Assembly (NCBI GenBank): GCA_944325885.1
Contig: CALVBT010000003.1
Span: forward strand, 104,251 to 168,250
Source: Candidatus Gastranaerophilales bacterium
GTDB lineage: Bacteria; Cyanobacteriota; Vampirovibrionia; Gastranaerophilales; Gastranaerophilaceae
Length of the DNA: 64,000 nucleotides
Direction: 5' to 3'
The translations under genes were made by a program, and so were the position numbers. Shown here piece by piece: positions 17,331 through 25,476 of this stretch. Within the stretch, counting starts at the first letter, position 1. Each line of letters starts with the position of its first letter. The notes beneath the pieces are model-generated. The model was not told the origin of the DNA, searched no databases, and was given only the letters and a program-made list of their open reading frames with translations.

Positions 17331-19949
17331 ATGAAAAAATTATTATTCTTAATAAGCCTGTGCTTGTTAAGTCAAAATTTTACAATAGCCTCTGAGAGTT
17401 TTGGAGAGAGTACACAGCCGGGAGTCCCCGTGCCTGTAAACACGCCTGTGCCTTCTTCTGCAATAACAGAAGAAATCTCCAAAAAACCTCCTGTGGTTTC
17501 CAGTTCCTCAACACCTGCACAAAAACAACAGACAAGCACAACAATATTAACAAAAACGCTGCAAAAAGAAGTTCCTCCGATTGCAACAGCGGCAACGGTC
17601 AATATAGCAGCAGCTCCTGTGCCGGCTATTTCCGCTGCATCTGCGATAAAGAATGTTGCTCCCCCCGTACAAAAAATACAAAAACAGGTACAAAAGCCGG
17701 CAGCGGCTATCCAATCAACAAAACAGCCCCCTGTTGCTTATAATAATGCACCAACTCCGCAAGAAATTGTCCCCTCGGCACCGGCAAAAAAGACAATCGC
17801 CCAGATAGCGGCCGAACAAAAGGCGCAAAGAGAACAAAAATCTAAAGAAGAAGCACAGCAAAAAGCAGAAATAGCCGCAATCGAAGCATCACAAAATACA
17901 CAGCCGATAGAAAACAAAGAAACCAAACATGTTTCAAACGCAAAAACTCCCGTTCCGGCTGTACAAAAAACTGCTGTACAAAAAGCTGTTGAACAAAAAG
18001 CAGAACCTGCCCAACTGCCCTACACACCGCCAAAGATAAGTGTTCCTGTTGTTACAGCGACAAAAGAAGAATCAGCAAAAGAATCCGCTAAAGCAACCGA
18101 AAAAGAAACAACAAAGGCAGTTGTACAAAAGCAACCGGCGCCGTCTGCCGAAACTCAAGCAGCAAAAGTTCAACAAACTGCTGTACAAGAAAAATCAACA
18201 ACTCCCGCTGCTACACAAAAAACAGCAAAAAATTTAATAATTCCTCCAACTCCAAAATCAAAAGAACAGCTAAAACAAGAATACATTGAAACAACAGCTG
18301 ACCTTGAAAAATACAAAATATATGAAGAGAAAAAGCTAAACCTTCATATCAAAAAGAATGACAGGCCGCCTGTCATTGTTGAGGACAATCTTTCAAAACC
18401 TTCTGATGACAAAAAAGAAGTAAGAGCAACTATCACAAAAGTAGAGTTTACCCCCTCAGAAGTATTTACGGAAGAAGAACTCCAAAAGCTTGCGGCTCCG
18501 CTATTATCACAACCTGTCACAATTGATGACATAAAAAAAGTTGTTGACGGTATCACAAGATGCTATATTCTAGGAGATTATGCAACATCAAAAGCCTATC
18601 TGCCGCCGCAGGATTTGTCGAGAGGGGTATTAAAAATAGGACTTTTTGAAGGCAAGGTCGGCAAGGTCACTGTAAAAGGCAACCGCTGGACAAAATCAGG
18701 CTACATAACTAGCCGTGTTGCGCCTGTCCCAGGCGAAGTTCTTAAGGTAAGCGACCTTGAGCAGGATGTAATAAAATTCAACAATAACAACACAGTAAAA
18801 CTCAAAGTCGGACTATCTGCCAGTGAAGAACCTGGAATGACTGATATTACACTCAATACAGAAGACCCGTTCCCGTTCCATATAGCATTTATGACAGACA
18901 ATCAGGGTCGACAAACAATAGGCACAACCCGCTGGGGCGGAATGATTGCTGCTGACAGTCTGTTCGGACACAGGGACAGATTATCACTGGGCGGATATCT
19001 GGGCAGAGGAAACAGAGTCGGTTTTGCTGACTACAATATGCCTATTAACAAATACGGAACAAGAATCGGGGCCTCGGTTTCCGCAGGTAACATCTCTGTT
19101 GTAAACGGCCCGTTAAGAGCCTTTGGCGTAGGCGGTACATCACAGGTTTACACTGCTTACATTACACATCCTATTTTTGACAGGCAGGGGTTAAATATCA
19201 GTTCCTACACTGCAGGCAACATTAAACGATCAACAACAGACATTGCAGGCTTTGACATATATGAAAAAAATACCTTCTCCGTAACACAGGGCTTTACCGC
19301 ACGTAAAGACACGGAAAGAGGTATCTGGTACACAGGGCATTACGGCTCCTTCGGCTTTAAAGCACTGAGCGGCGACGAAGATTTTATGAAATACGAAGGA
19401 AACATCACAAGGCTCCACGATTTTGGACACGGGATAGTCGGGCAGTTCCGTGTGTCAGGACAATACTCGCCAGATGACAGGCTCCCGTGGATGGAACAAT
19501 TCCAGATAGGCGGTTTGTCAACGGTAAGAGGTTACTCAGAGGGTCTTTTGCTCGGCAAAAGCGGTTACTTTGCCAGCGCAGAAATCATGACACCGCTTCC
19601 GTTCCTGCCAAAAGCCATTGGCTCTGACAGACTCGGCTACATTTACCCGAGAGAAATGATTAGAGGGGCTGTGTTTGTTGACAACGGTATGGTATTCCCT
19701 TACAAAGCTGACGGCTCCGGCATTGATGGCGGTGATTTTTTAACAAGTTTTGGTATAGGGTTAAGAGTAAATCTCAGCAGAGATTTGGCTGCAAGATTCT
19801 ACTGGGGCTGGCCTCTTGCAAACAACAGATACGAGATGGACAGAAAAATGGGCAGATTCCATTTTGAAATCACCTGCGCTCCTGACTTTGGCAGACTGGT
19901 AGAAACAAGAAACCCTGCACCCAAAAAGCACAAAAAAGAAGCTTTATAA
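17331..19949 (+). CDS. TpsB outer-membrane translocase, ShlB/FhaC family, with long N-terminal extension
   Basis: About 872 residues, against roughly 550-600 for typical FhaC/ShlB proteins. After a signal peptide (MKKLLFLISLCLLSQNF) comes a low-complexity stretch of some 320 residues rich in Pro, Ala, Gln, Lys and Thr. A POTRA_2-like domain starts near residue 364, with a second POTRA-like part to about 510, then a 16-strand-type barrel. The conserved L6-loop motif VRGY is at about residue 731. Such proteins thread a TpsA through the outer membrane; the divergent giant exoprotein is the obvious substrate. ATG 17331 is chosen over in-frame TTGs at 17319 and 17322, though the nearest purine-rich site (TAGGAA) is 12 nt away. 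The extension may span the periplasm. Confidence 0.87.
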   Translation: MKKLLFLISLCLLSQNFTIASESFGESTQPGVPVPVNTPVPSSAITEEISKKPPVVSSSSTPAQKQQTSTTILTKTLQKEVPPIATAATVNIAAAPVPAISAASAIKNVAPPVQKIQKQVQKPAAAIQSTKQPPVAYNNAPTPQEIVPSAPAKKTIAQIAAEQKAQREQKSKEEAQQKAEIAAIEASQNTQPIENKETKHVSNAKTPVPAVQKTAVQKAVEQKAEPAQLPYTPPKISVPVVTATKEESAKESAKATEKETTKAVVQKQPAPSAETQAAKVQQTAVQEKSTTPAATQKTAKNLIIPPTPKSKEQLKQEYIETTADLEKYKIYEEKKLNLHIKKNDRPPVIVEDNLSKPSDDKKEVRATITKVEFTPSEVFTEEELQKLAAPLLSQPVTIDDIKKVVDGITRCYILGDYATSKAYLPPQDLSRGVLKIGLFEGKVGKVTVKGNRWTKSGYITSRVAPVPGEVLKVSDLEQDVIKFNNNNTVKLKVGLSASEEPGMTDITLNTEDPFPFHIAFMTDNQGRQTIGTTRWGGMIAADSLFGHRDRLSLGGYLGRGNRVGFADYNMPINKYGTRIGASVSAGNISVVNGPLRAFGVGGTSQVYTAYITHPIFDRQGLNISSYTAGNIKRSTTDIAGFDIYEKNTFSVTQGFTARKDTERGIWYTGHYGSFGFKALSGDEDFMKYEGNITRLHDFGHGIVGQFRVSGQYSPDDRLPWMEQFQIGGLSTVRGYSEGLLLGKSGYFASAEIMTPLPFLPKAIGSDRLGYIYPREMIRGAVFVDNGMVFPYKADGSGIDGGDFLTSFGIGLRVNLSRDLAARFYWGWPLANNRYEMDRKMGRFHFEITCAPDFGRLVETRNPAPKKHKKEAL

Positions 19950-19969
19950 CAAATTTATAAGGAAAAATC

Positions 19970-20266
19970 ATGAAAAAATTATTGGTATTATCTATCCTGT
20001 TTTTTACCGGAGTATCATCAGCATTTGCTGAAGGCGCAATGACAATAAGCGTGCCTGATGCAGTCAACTCCAGAATATTCTCCACACAGGGAGCCAGACC
20101 TCTCGATGACCTTGAAAGAACAAGATACACCAACGAAGCTCTCATGCAAATGGAAGCAAAAAATAACCCCCGAACAAAAAACGAGCAGCCTGTTAACAAC
20201 AAAACAGAAGACTCCGAAGAAAAAGACAAAGGCGGATTTTTCAAAGGCTTTAGAGTAATTTGGTAA
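19970..20266 (+). CDS. Small exported protein linked to TpsB, 98 aa
   Basis: A clear Sec signal peptide (MKKLLVLSILFFTGVSSAFA) is followed by about 78 mature residues: an N-terminal part (EGAMTISVPDAVNSRIF), a polar helix-prone centre, a Lys/Glu/Asn-rich stretch and the ending GGFFKGFRVIW. It starts 20 nt after the tpsB stop with an AAGGAAAA ribosome site, and the terminator at 20333-20384 follows, so the two genes are probably one transcript. No family is recognised. The location suggests a periplasmic or outer-membrane helper for the secretion pair; this is inference from operon position only. Confidence 0.7.
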   Translation: MKKLLVLSILFFTGVSSAFAEGAMTISVPDAVNSRIFSTQGARPLDDLERTRYTNEALMQMEAKNNPRTKNEQPVNNKTEDSEEKDKGGFFKGFRVIW

Positions 20267-20332
20267 AAATAGAAAAGGCTGCAGGAGAAAGAAGTCGCAG
20301 CCGTCACCTTTGGTGAATTATGGTATTGGTCT

Positions 20333-20384
20333 AAAAGTTAGCCTTAACTAACTATTAATAGAGTAAGGCAAAACTAACTTTTTG
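20333..20384 (+). terminator. Intrinsic terminator of the tpsB operon
   Basis: AAAAGTTAGCCTTA (20333-20346) pairs with TAAGGC (20364-20369) and, after a four-A bulge, CTAACTTTT (20374-20382), and the right arm ends in a T run. A second small hairpin, GGCTGC/GCAGCC (about 20278-20302), lies between the stop codon and this structure. Confidence 0.65.
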
Positions 20385-20495
20385 TCAAGTATTAATTTGT
20401 CCAAATATATCACCTTACAGGCTATAAGAATTCCCGTAAATTTCAAATATGCTTTCTTATGTATAAAGTTATTTGAATTTTACACGGGGGCAGGT

Positions 20496-21977
20496 TTGAA
20501 AAAAACAATAATAATTATTTTTATTTATTTTTTCTTTATCACTCCTGCAATGAGCAAAGACGGCGACCTTGTATGGGATTATAAAAGCGACAAATTTTTA
20601 GAAACCCTAAAAGAAGGCAACAAAGGACTTCTGGACAATAACCTGCAAAAAGAGCTGGATAAACAAATAAAAGAACAACTGGATATCACTCTTTTGCCCG
20701 TGGATTTGGAAACATGCTTGAACATTGCGCTAAAAAACAACTACGGGCTGCAGATAGCAGGCACTCAAAAAGAAGAAACAAAATGGAACTATGCAAACTC
20801 ATACTCTGATCTTTTTCCTGATTTTTATTACGGGTACCAGATTCAAGCACTGAAAGGGGAGTTCCTTGTCGGGGACATTCTGCCCAGAGTAATCCGCCAA
20901 AACCCTATTTATAGCGGGATTACACTAGAATATCCCATAGGCAACGGCAGCACTTTTTTTACCATAGCCAGTGCAAAAAACCTCTATAAATCCCAAAAAC
21001 ATAAATATCAATACACAAAAAGCGAACTCCTATTAAACACAACAATGTATTATTACGACCTTTTAGAGGCAAAAATAAACATAGAAGTGCTGCTCTCCAA
21101 CCTTCGTGACCGACACGAACAACTCCGGCTTATGATAGCCAGATACCACATCGGAATCGGCTCAAAATACGACATTTTAAGGGCAGAAGCCCAATACGCA
21201 GATGCAAAACAGGAACTCATAAGCGCACTCAACTCCTTAAGGCTTCAGCAGGCAAAACTCGCAAACATAATGGGGATAGAAGTAACTCTGACCCTATACC
21301 CTTTCGAACACGGGGCAAAGCCAAGAGAACTCATCCAAAAAACAAACACTATAGACAGTCTGTACAATGTCGCTCTGCAGTCAAGAGAAGACATAAAGGC
21401 AAAACGTGCAGAAATCCGCTCCCTTGTAAATTTAAAAAACCGCAACTACACGGATTTTGCCCCGTACATTGATTTGAGATACGAATTTGCAAAAGTAGGT
21501 GTCACAGGTGACCAGAGCCTCAGGACAAACCACACCTGGAGTCTTAATGTAGTTGTTCCTCTGGGAGAAAAAATGGGCGTAAAAACCCTTACTCAAAAAA
21601 ATGCAGACCTTGCTAAAGTGAAAACAGCACGACTTGAACTGACAAACCTCGAACGTAATGTAAAAGAAAGCATTGTAAGCTCCTATTACAGCTCGAGAAC
21701 GGCTCTTGAAAAAATTGAAGCCAACAAAAAACAGGTCGAAGCAGCTGAAGAAGGATTAAAATTTTCGCTTATAGGTTTTGATGTAGGACAAAATACCTTC
21801 ATCGATGTTTTGACCTCACAAACAGAAAAAACCAGCGCAAGACAGCAGCTTTTAAGATCAATTATAGAATACAACAAAGCTCAAGCACAGATGTTGTTTG
21901 ATACAGGGGTAATTTCGCCGAAGACATTACTGCTGAATTACCGTACAATGCAGCAAATGTACAACGAAAAAAAATAA
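20496..21977 (+). CDS. TolC-family outer-membrane efflux protein
   Basis: About 493 residues with a signal peptide (KKTIIIIFIYFFFITPAMS) and two OEP-type halves; LETCLNIALKNNYGLQI near the start of the mature protein is the typical first helix of the fold. Family members form trimeric channel-tunnels from the outer membrane into the periplasm. I prefer TTG 20496, which has GGGGGCAGG before it and puts the signal peptide at the N-terminus; the frame is open to TTG 20382, but that would add about 38 residues before the signal. The gene follows the terminator of the tpsB operon, so it is probably a separate unit. No inner-membrane pump is adjacent. A second TolC protein is encoded at 50338. Confidence 0.83.
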   Translation: MKKTIIIIFIYFFFITPAMSKDGDLVWDYKSDKFLETLKEGNKGLLDNNLQKELDKQIKEQLDITLLPVDLETCLNIALKNNYGLQIAGTQKEETKWNYANSYSDLFPDFYYGYQIQALKGEFLVGDILPRVIRQNPIYSGITLEYPIGNGSTFFTIASAKNLYKSQKHKYQYTKSELLLNTTMYYYDLLEAKINIEVLLSNLRDRHEQLRLMIARYHIGIGSKYDILRAEAQYADAKQELISALNSLRLQQAKLANIMGIEVTLTLYPFEHGAKPRELIQKTNTIDSLYNVALQSREDIKAKRAEIRSLVNLKNRNYTDFAPYIDLRYEFAKVGVTGDQSLRTNHTWSLNVVVPLGEKMGVKTLTQKNADLAKVKTARLELTNLERNVKESIVSSYYSSRTALEKIEANKKQVEAAEEGLKFSLIGFDVGQNTFIDVLTSQTEKTSARQQLLRSIIEYNKAQAQMLFDTGVISPKTLLLNYRTMQQMYNEKK

Positions 21978-21980
21978 TTT

Positions 21981-22016
21981 CATATAGTCAACTGACAGCC
22001 TCAGACAACTATATAC
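21981..22016. repeat. Dispersed CATATAGTCAACTGAC element, copy 1
   Basis: CATATAGTCAACTGAC at 21981-21996 continues into CAGCCTCAGACAACTATAT, so ATATAGT and ACTATAT can form a stem. On the minus strand the hairpin is followed by a long T run, so here it may terminate the gene ending at 22009. Related copies lie at 33253, 55033, 55193 and 59750. Confidence 0.55.
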
Positions 22017-22644
22017 TAATACTAAAAGGCGGTGTCAGTTGAGAAGAAGTTACACTGCGGTAGTCTTGTATTTCATTGTTATTTCCGTAGTAGCTTTCAG
22101 ATTTAATCGTGGAACGCATCTGCGCATTGCGCATATTAGAGATTATCTTGCCCACGGTATCTTCTGACAGAGTGTCCAAAAACTGCAAAAGAGCAACAGT
22201 CACAGCAGTATCATAGCCGTACATCTCAGCCACGTCAGCCGAAACATTCAAAGTACCTTCCTGAATGAGTCTGTTCAAATCCGTACCGCTGCTATATTCC
22301 TGCGCTACCGCAAATCTTACAGTATTTGTAAAATCGTCCTGGGTAACATATTCACCGTCAGAGGACAATGCAGAAAATCTGTCCAGCATTGTATTCACAA
22401 GAGAATAAGCACTGCTGTCCGTCAAATTTTCATTTTCTATTAAAGTTTTTAGATTTGTCAGTCCTTCTCTGCTGATTCCGTTATCAGACGAGGCTGTCAG
22501 CATAGACAGGGATAAAAAAACATTTGTTGCCAGAGCATCCGCCGCTGCCTGTGCCTGCTGCATTGTACTGAGAAAAGATGATACAGACACATTGCCGGTA
22601 CGACGTCCGGAAGATATATTAAGAGCTTCTACAGCATTTATCAT
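22009..22644 (-). CDS. Hypothetical protein with degenerate EF-hand-like loops, 211 aa
   Basis: No signal peptide or clear membrane helix. The predicted secondary structure is mostly helical. Two stretches, ASSDNGISREGL (about residues 51-62) and SSDGEYVTQDDF (about 94-105), look like EF-hand loops with shifted or missing ligands and are followed by helix-like segments, so the protein may be a decayed or divergent EF-hand protein. Start ATG 22644 has TAGG upstream. It is downstream of rpsA on the same strand, but a strong hairpin at 22702-22735 separates them. Function unknown; it resembles the EF-hand proteins at 2189 and 36490 in size and Ser/Thr-rich N-terminus. Confidence 0.6.
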   Translation of the reverse strand: MINAVEALNISSGRRTGNVSVSSFLSTMQQAQAAADALATNVFLSLSMLTASSDNGISREGLTNLKTLIENENLTDSSAYSLVNTMLDRFSALSSDGEYVTQDDFTNTVRFAVAQEYSSGTDLNRLIQEGTLNVSADVAEMYGYDTAVTVALLQFLDTLSEDTVGKIISNMRNAQMRSTIKSESYYGNNNEIQDYRSVTSSQLTPPFSISI

Positions 22645-22701
22645 ATAAAAGACCTACAATTAAAAACGTGATGGATATATTGAAAGTGTACACCTAAAAT
22701 C

Positions 22702-22735
22702 ACAGGATGTATATACAATTTGATATACATCCTGT
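22702..22735 (-). terminator. Terminator hairpin after rpsA
   Basis: A perfect 13-bp stem (ACAGGATGTATAT, 22702-22714, with its complement at 22723-22735) and an 8-nt loop lie 75 nt past the rpsA stop. The flanking sequence is T-rich on both strands, more so on the plus strand. Confidence 0.55.
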
Positions 22736-22809
22736 AATATTTTTACATTTATTTATAAATATTTAACACGATAAACTGACTAAAAGTCTGATTTTAGGCT
22801 GTTTTCCGG

Positions 22810-23865
22810 TTATTCTGCATCAATACTCAAACTGATACGTCTGTCATCAGGATTGAACTTGAGTATTGTAGTTTTAATTTTGTCACCTGCATTCAAAATA
22901 CAGTTGTTTTTGTTTTGATATTCAACGACTTCGTTGTTAGGCAACAAAGCTTCCACTCCGGGGAATACTTCCACAAAAGCACCGAAATGCTTGATTCTTG
23001 TGATAGTACCTTCAACTTTGTCCCCTTCGGAAATTTTTTCTTTGGCTTCTATCCACGGGTCTGCTTCGAGGTTTTTCAAACTCAGGCTGACTCTTTGTTT
23101 GTCGTGGTCAATGCCGATGATTTCCACTTTAATTTTGTCGGAAATACTCAAAACATCAGACGGATGATCTACCCATCTCCATGACATTTGTGAAAGCGGG
23201 AGCAATCCATCCATACCGCCGATATCGATAAATGCGCCAAAGTCAGTGATACGAACGACCTCGCCTTCGACAATCTGTCCGACCTCAAGATTTGTAAACA
23301 TAGATTCTTTAGATTCTTCCTGAGCGTCAGAATAAACTTTTTTGTTTGAAAGGATAAAATTGTTTTGTGCAGGGTCAAGAGAAAGTATCTTCAATTCTAT
23401 CTTTTGACCGACAATATTATCCGTATCTTTTGCTCTCAAATGGCTGGAAGGAACAAAACCTCTCACACCGTGCAATTCTACAAGAACACCGCCTTTTACA
23501 ACAGAAACAACAGTGCCTTCAACAGTAGCATCCTGTTCTTTAAGCTGTTCGAGTTCTTTCCAAGCATAAGCCATTGCAACCTTTTTGTAAGAAAGCATAA
23601 ACTTGCCGTCTTCGTCTTCTTCTCTGATAATCAAAAATTCGTAAACTTCGCCTTTTTTCAAAGTTTCTTCAACAGATTTGGACATATCGACTCTTGCTTC
23701 TCTTTCAGGCACAATAGCAGATGTTTTTGCACCCATGTCAACAATAACGCCTTCCGAGTCATATCCGCAGACGATGCCTTTTACTAAATCTCCTTTCTGA
23801 AATTTGTAATCATACTGTGATAGTAAAGACTCAAATTCATCGTCTGTGTAAGCTTTAGTGACCAT
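22810..23865 (-). CDS. rpsA: 30S ribosomal protein S1
   Basis: 351 residues with four S1/OB-fold RNA-binding repeats at about 21-85, 106-170, 192-260 and 277-345. Typical repeat sequences are visible: GIVCGYDSEGVIVDMGAKTSAIVP, GTVVSVVKGGVLVELHGVRGFVP, GEVVRITDFGAFIDIGGMDGLLP and GTITRIKHFGAFVEVFPGVEALLP (each conserved G-x-F/G-V and LP turn). The protein is shorter than the six-repeat enterobacterial S1 and closer to the cyanobacterial size class. It helps mRNA bind the 30S subunit during initiation. Start ATG 23865 follows GGAGAAAACTA. A near-consensus promoter lies at 23908-23936. The gene is a single unit ending at the 22702 hairpin. Confidence 0.9.
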   Translation of the reverse strand: MVTKAYTDDEFESLLSQYDYKFQKGDLVKGIVCGYDSEGVIVDMGAKTSAIVPEREARVDMSKSVEETLKKGEVYEFLIIREEDEDGKFMLSYKKVAMAYAWKELEQLKEQDATVEGTVVSVVKGGVLVELHGVRGFVPSSHLRAKDTDNIVGQKIELKILSLDPAQNNFILSNKKVYSDAQEESKESMFTNLEVGQIVEGEVVRITDFGAFIDIGGMDGLLPLSQMSWRWVDHPSDVLSISDKIKVEIIGIDHDKQRVSLSLKNLEADPWIEAKEKISEGDKVEGTITRIKHFGAFVEVFPGVEALLPNNEVVEYQNKNNCILNAGDKIKTTILKFNPDDRRISLSIDAE

Positions 23866-23907
23866 TAGTTTTCTCCATTTAATATCTCATGTCTTTTTAC
23901 TATAGTT

Positions 23908-23936
23908 ATAATAGTAATCAACGCCGATTTTGTCAA
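23908..23936 (-). promoter_or_regulatory. rpsA promoter
   Basis: On the minus strand TTGACA (23936-23931), a 17-nt spacer and TATTAT (23913-23908) match the sigma-70 consensus closely and lie 43 nt upstream of the rpsA start. Confidence 0.75.
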
Positions 23937-23953
23937 TAAAAAGTTAGCAAATA

Positions 23954-25042
23954 TTAATGTTTTGAGTTATTTCTATACCCTATACCCGCTCTATAGCCGG
24001 ATACAAAGTACATCAAAGGCAATGCGGGTTCTATCCACTTGAATCCCGATAAAACACCTGCTGTTGCAATATCATCGGCATGCAGCGCAATATCCGTAAG
24101 CTCAGGTTTTCTTTCGTCATAAACACTTTTGTGTCCGGTTCTTTTTCCGTGATTGAACAAGGGGTCTATAATTTTCTGGCTCAATTTGTTAGCAATATAA
24201 CTTCCGCCCACAATCCCCGTTGCCGTAATACCTGTCATAATAACAAGCATTTTCTTTGCGGGAGACAGAGGTTTTATTTTTCCGGCTTTTTGCAAACATT
24301 CTGCAGAAAACAAAGCTGCACACGCCCCTACATTACACAGAAAAATATTTGCAAAATACTGATAAAATCCTTCTTTTATTTTATTTGAGGTAGATTTATT
24401 GCACGAAGATTTTGTGACACAATCAGCGGTAATACCGCCCACAACCCCGCCCACAACAGGAATCGCTCCGAGCAAAGACAATCTGCCGATTTCAGAAAAA
24501 ATTTCTTTTGAATTTAAATTTTCAGGCTTAGGCAAAATTGCACGGAAAAGAGATTTTTTAGCCTCGCCTGACTGGAGATTTTGTTCCAAAAATTCAATTT
24601 CAGACGGTTTTAGCGGTTTTGATTTTACCTTTTCAAGAATAGAAAGAATCCTTTTATCATCGACTTTTTGCGAAGAAAGAAAGTCATTAACAGCTGCAGT
24701 TTGTTTTTTCACAATTTCTTTTAACGAAGAAGAAGGCAACAAAGCCGGCAAAATAGTATTTTCCTTAATGTCTATCCTGTTATTGAACAAAGAAAAGCTG
24801 CGTCCCTTTACCTTGATGCCTCTGGCACCTGCCAGAGAGGCAGCTATTGTCGTACCAATAATAATAGTATTTTTTAAAGCAATTTTTTTCTTTTTATCAG
24901 AAGATTTGTGTCTTGAGGCTCTAAACGTATCAACAGCACCGTAGGCTCCGCCTGCACCTATCAGGAGTGCGGGCATTTTCTTTTCCAATTTGTTTAATAT
25001 TATCGGCTGGTCAACACAGCGGCCCAGTGTAGAAAGCTTCAT
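23954..25042 (-). CDS. Lineage-specific membrane protein, 362 aa
   Basis: Several hydrophobic segments are visible: LLIGAGGAYGAVD near residue 32, a segment near 60-75 (TIIIGTTIAASLAGA), LGAIPVVGGVVGGITA near 200, FANIFLCNVGACAALF near 235, and MLVIMTGITATGIVGGSYIA near 270. Between them are Lys- and Ser-rich loops and a helical region (about 95-180). No enzyme motif is recognised. ATG 25042 is chosen because AAAGGA lies seven nt upstream; an extension to 25075 has no support. The single-helix/Asn/Pro pattern after the penultimate segment resembles that in the paired proteins at 59821 and 60567, but homology is not shown. Function unknown. Confidence 0.6.
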   Translation of the reverse strand: MKLSTLGRCVDQPIILNKLEKKMPALLIGAGGAYGAVDTFRASRHKSSDKKKKIALKNTIIIGTTIAASLAGARGIKVKGRSFSLFNNRIDIKENTILPALLPSSSLKEIVKKQTAAVNDFLSSQKVDDKRILSILEKVKSKPLKPSEIEFLEQNLQSGEAKKSLFRAILPKPENLNSKEIFSEIGRLSLLGAIPVVGGVVGGITADCVTKSSCNKSTSNKIKEGFYQYFANIFLCNVGACAALFSAECLQKAGKIKPLSPAKKMLVIMTGITATGIVGGSYIANKLSQKIIDPLFNHGKRTGHKSVYDERKPELTDIALHADDIATAGVLSGFKWIEPALPLMYFVSGYRAGIGYRNNSKH

Positions 25043-25229
25043 ACAGTATCCTTTAGCCCTAAAATTACAAAACAATGTTAGGATAAACTAACTTTATAAA
25101 AAACAAAATACATTGTCAAGCAGACAGGCTTACAATTCCTCTTAATATAACTTTACACAAAAGCTTTTGCTATAAAGTTTTAAAAAAATTTGCCGATAGA
25201 AAAATATGTAACACAAACAGGGGTATGTC

Positions 25230-25394
25230 ATGAATTTTGAGAATGAATATAATGAAGACCACCAAAATCATATAAAAATGCAAAATGATTTGATAAAGCT
25301 CATAAAAGTTCTCGACGACTGTATAGAAGGGATAGACAGCTTTTATTGTTACGTGCGCAAAAAACAGATGCTTGCCGGTTCAAATAACAATTAG
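25230..25394 (+). CDS. Small protein, 54 aa
   Basis: ATG 25230 to TAG 25394, preceded by AGGGG at a six-nt spacing. The product is acidic at the N-terminus (MNFENEYNEDHQNH) and then forms a likely amphipathic helix (LIKLIKVLDDCIEGIDSFY) ending in a basic segment (YVRKKQ). There is no signal peptide. The good ribosome site and isolated position upstream of argS suggest that it is a real gene. Family unknown. Confidence 0.5.
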   Translation: MNFENEYNEDHQNHIKMQNDLIKLIKVLDDCIEGIDSFYCYVRKKQMLAGSNNN

Positions 25395-25435
25395 CCATCA
25401 AAAACTTTGTCATTTTAATTATATTTTGTTTTGGC

Positions 25436-25468
25436 TATAATCTTTGTAAGATTTAAGAATTTTACAAG
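25436..25468 (+). promoter_or_regulatory. argS -10 box and leader hairpin
   Basis: TATAAT (25436-25441) lies 36 nt before argS. The short leader contains TTGTAA and TTACAA, able to form a six-pair stem just upstream of the AAGGGTGG ribosome site. No recognisable -35 box is seen. Confidence 0.4.
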
Positions 25469-25476
25469 GGTGGATT

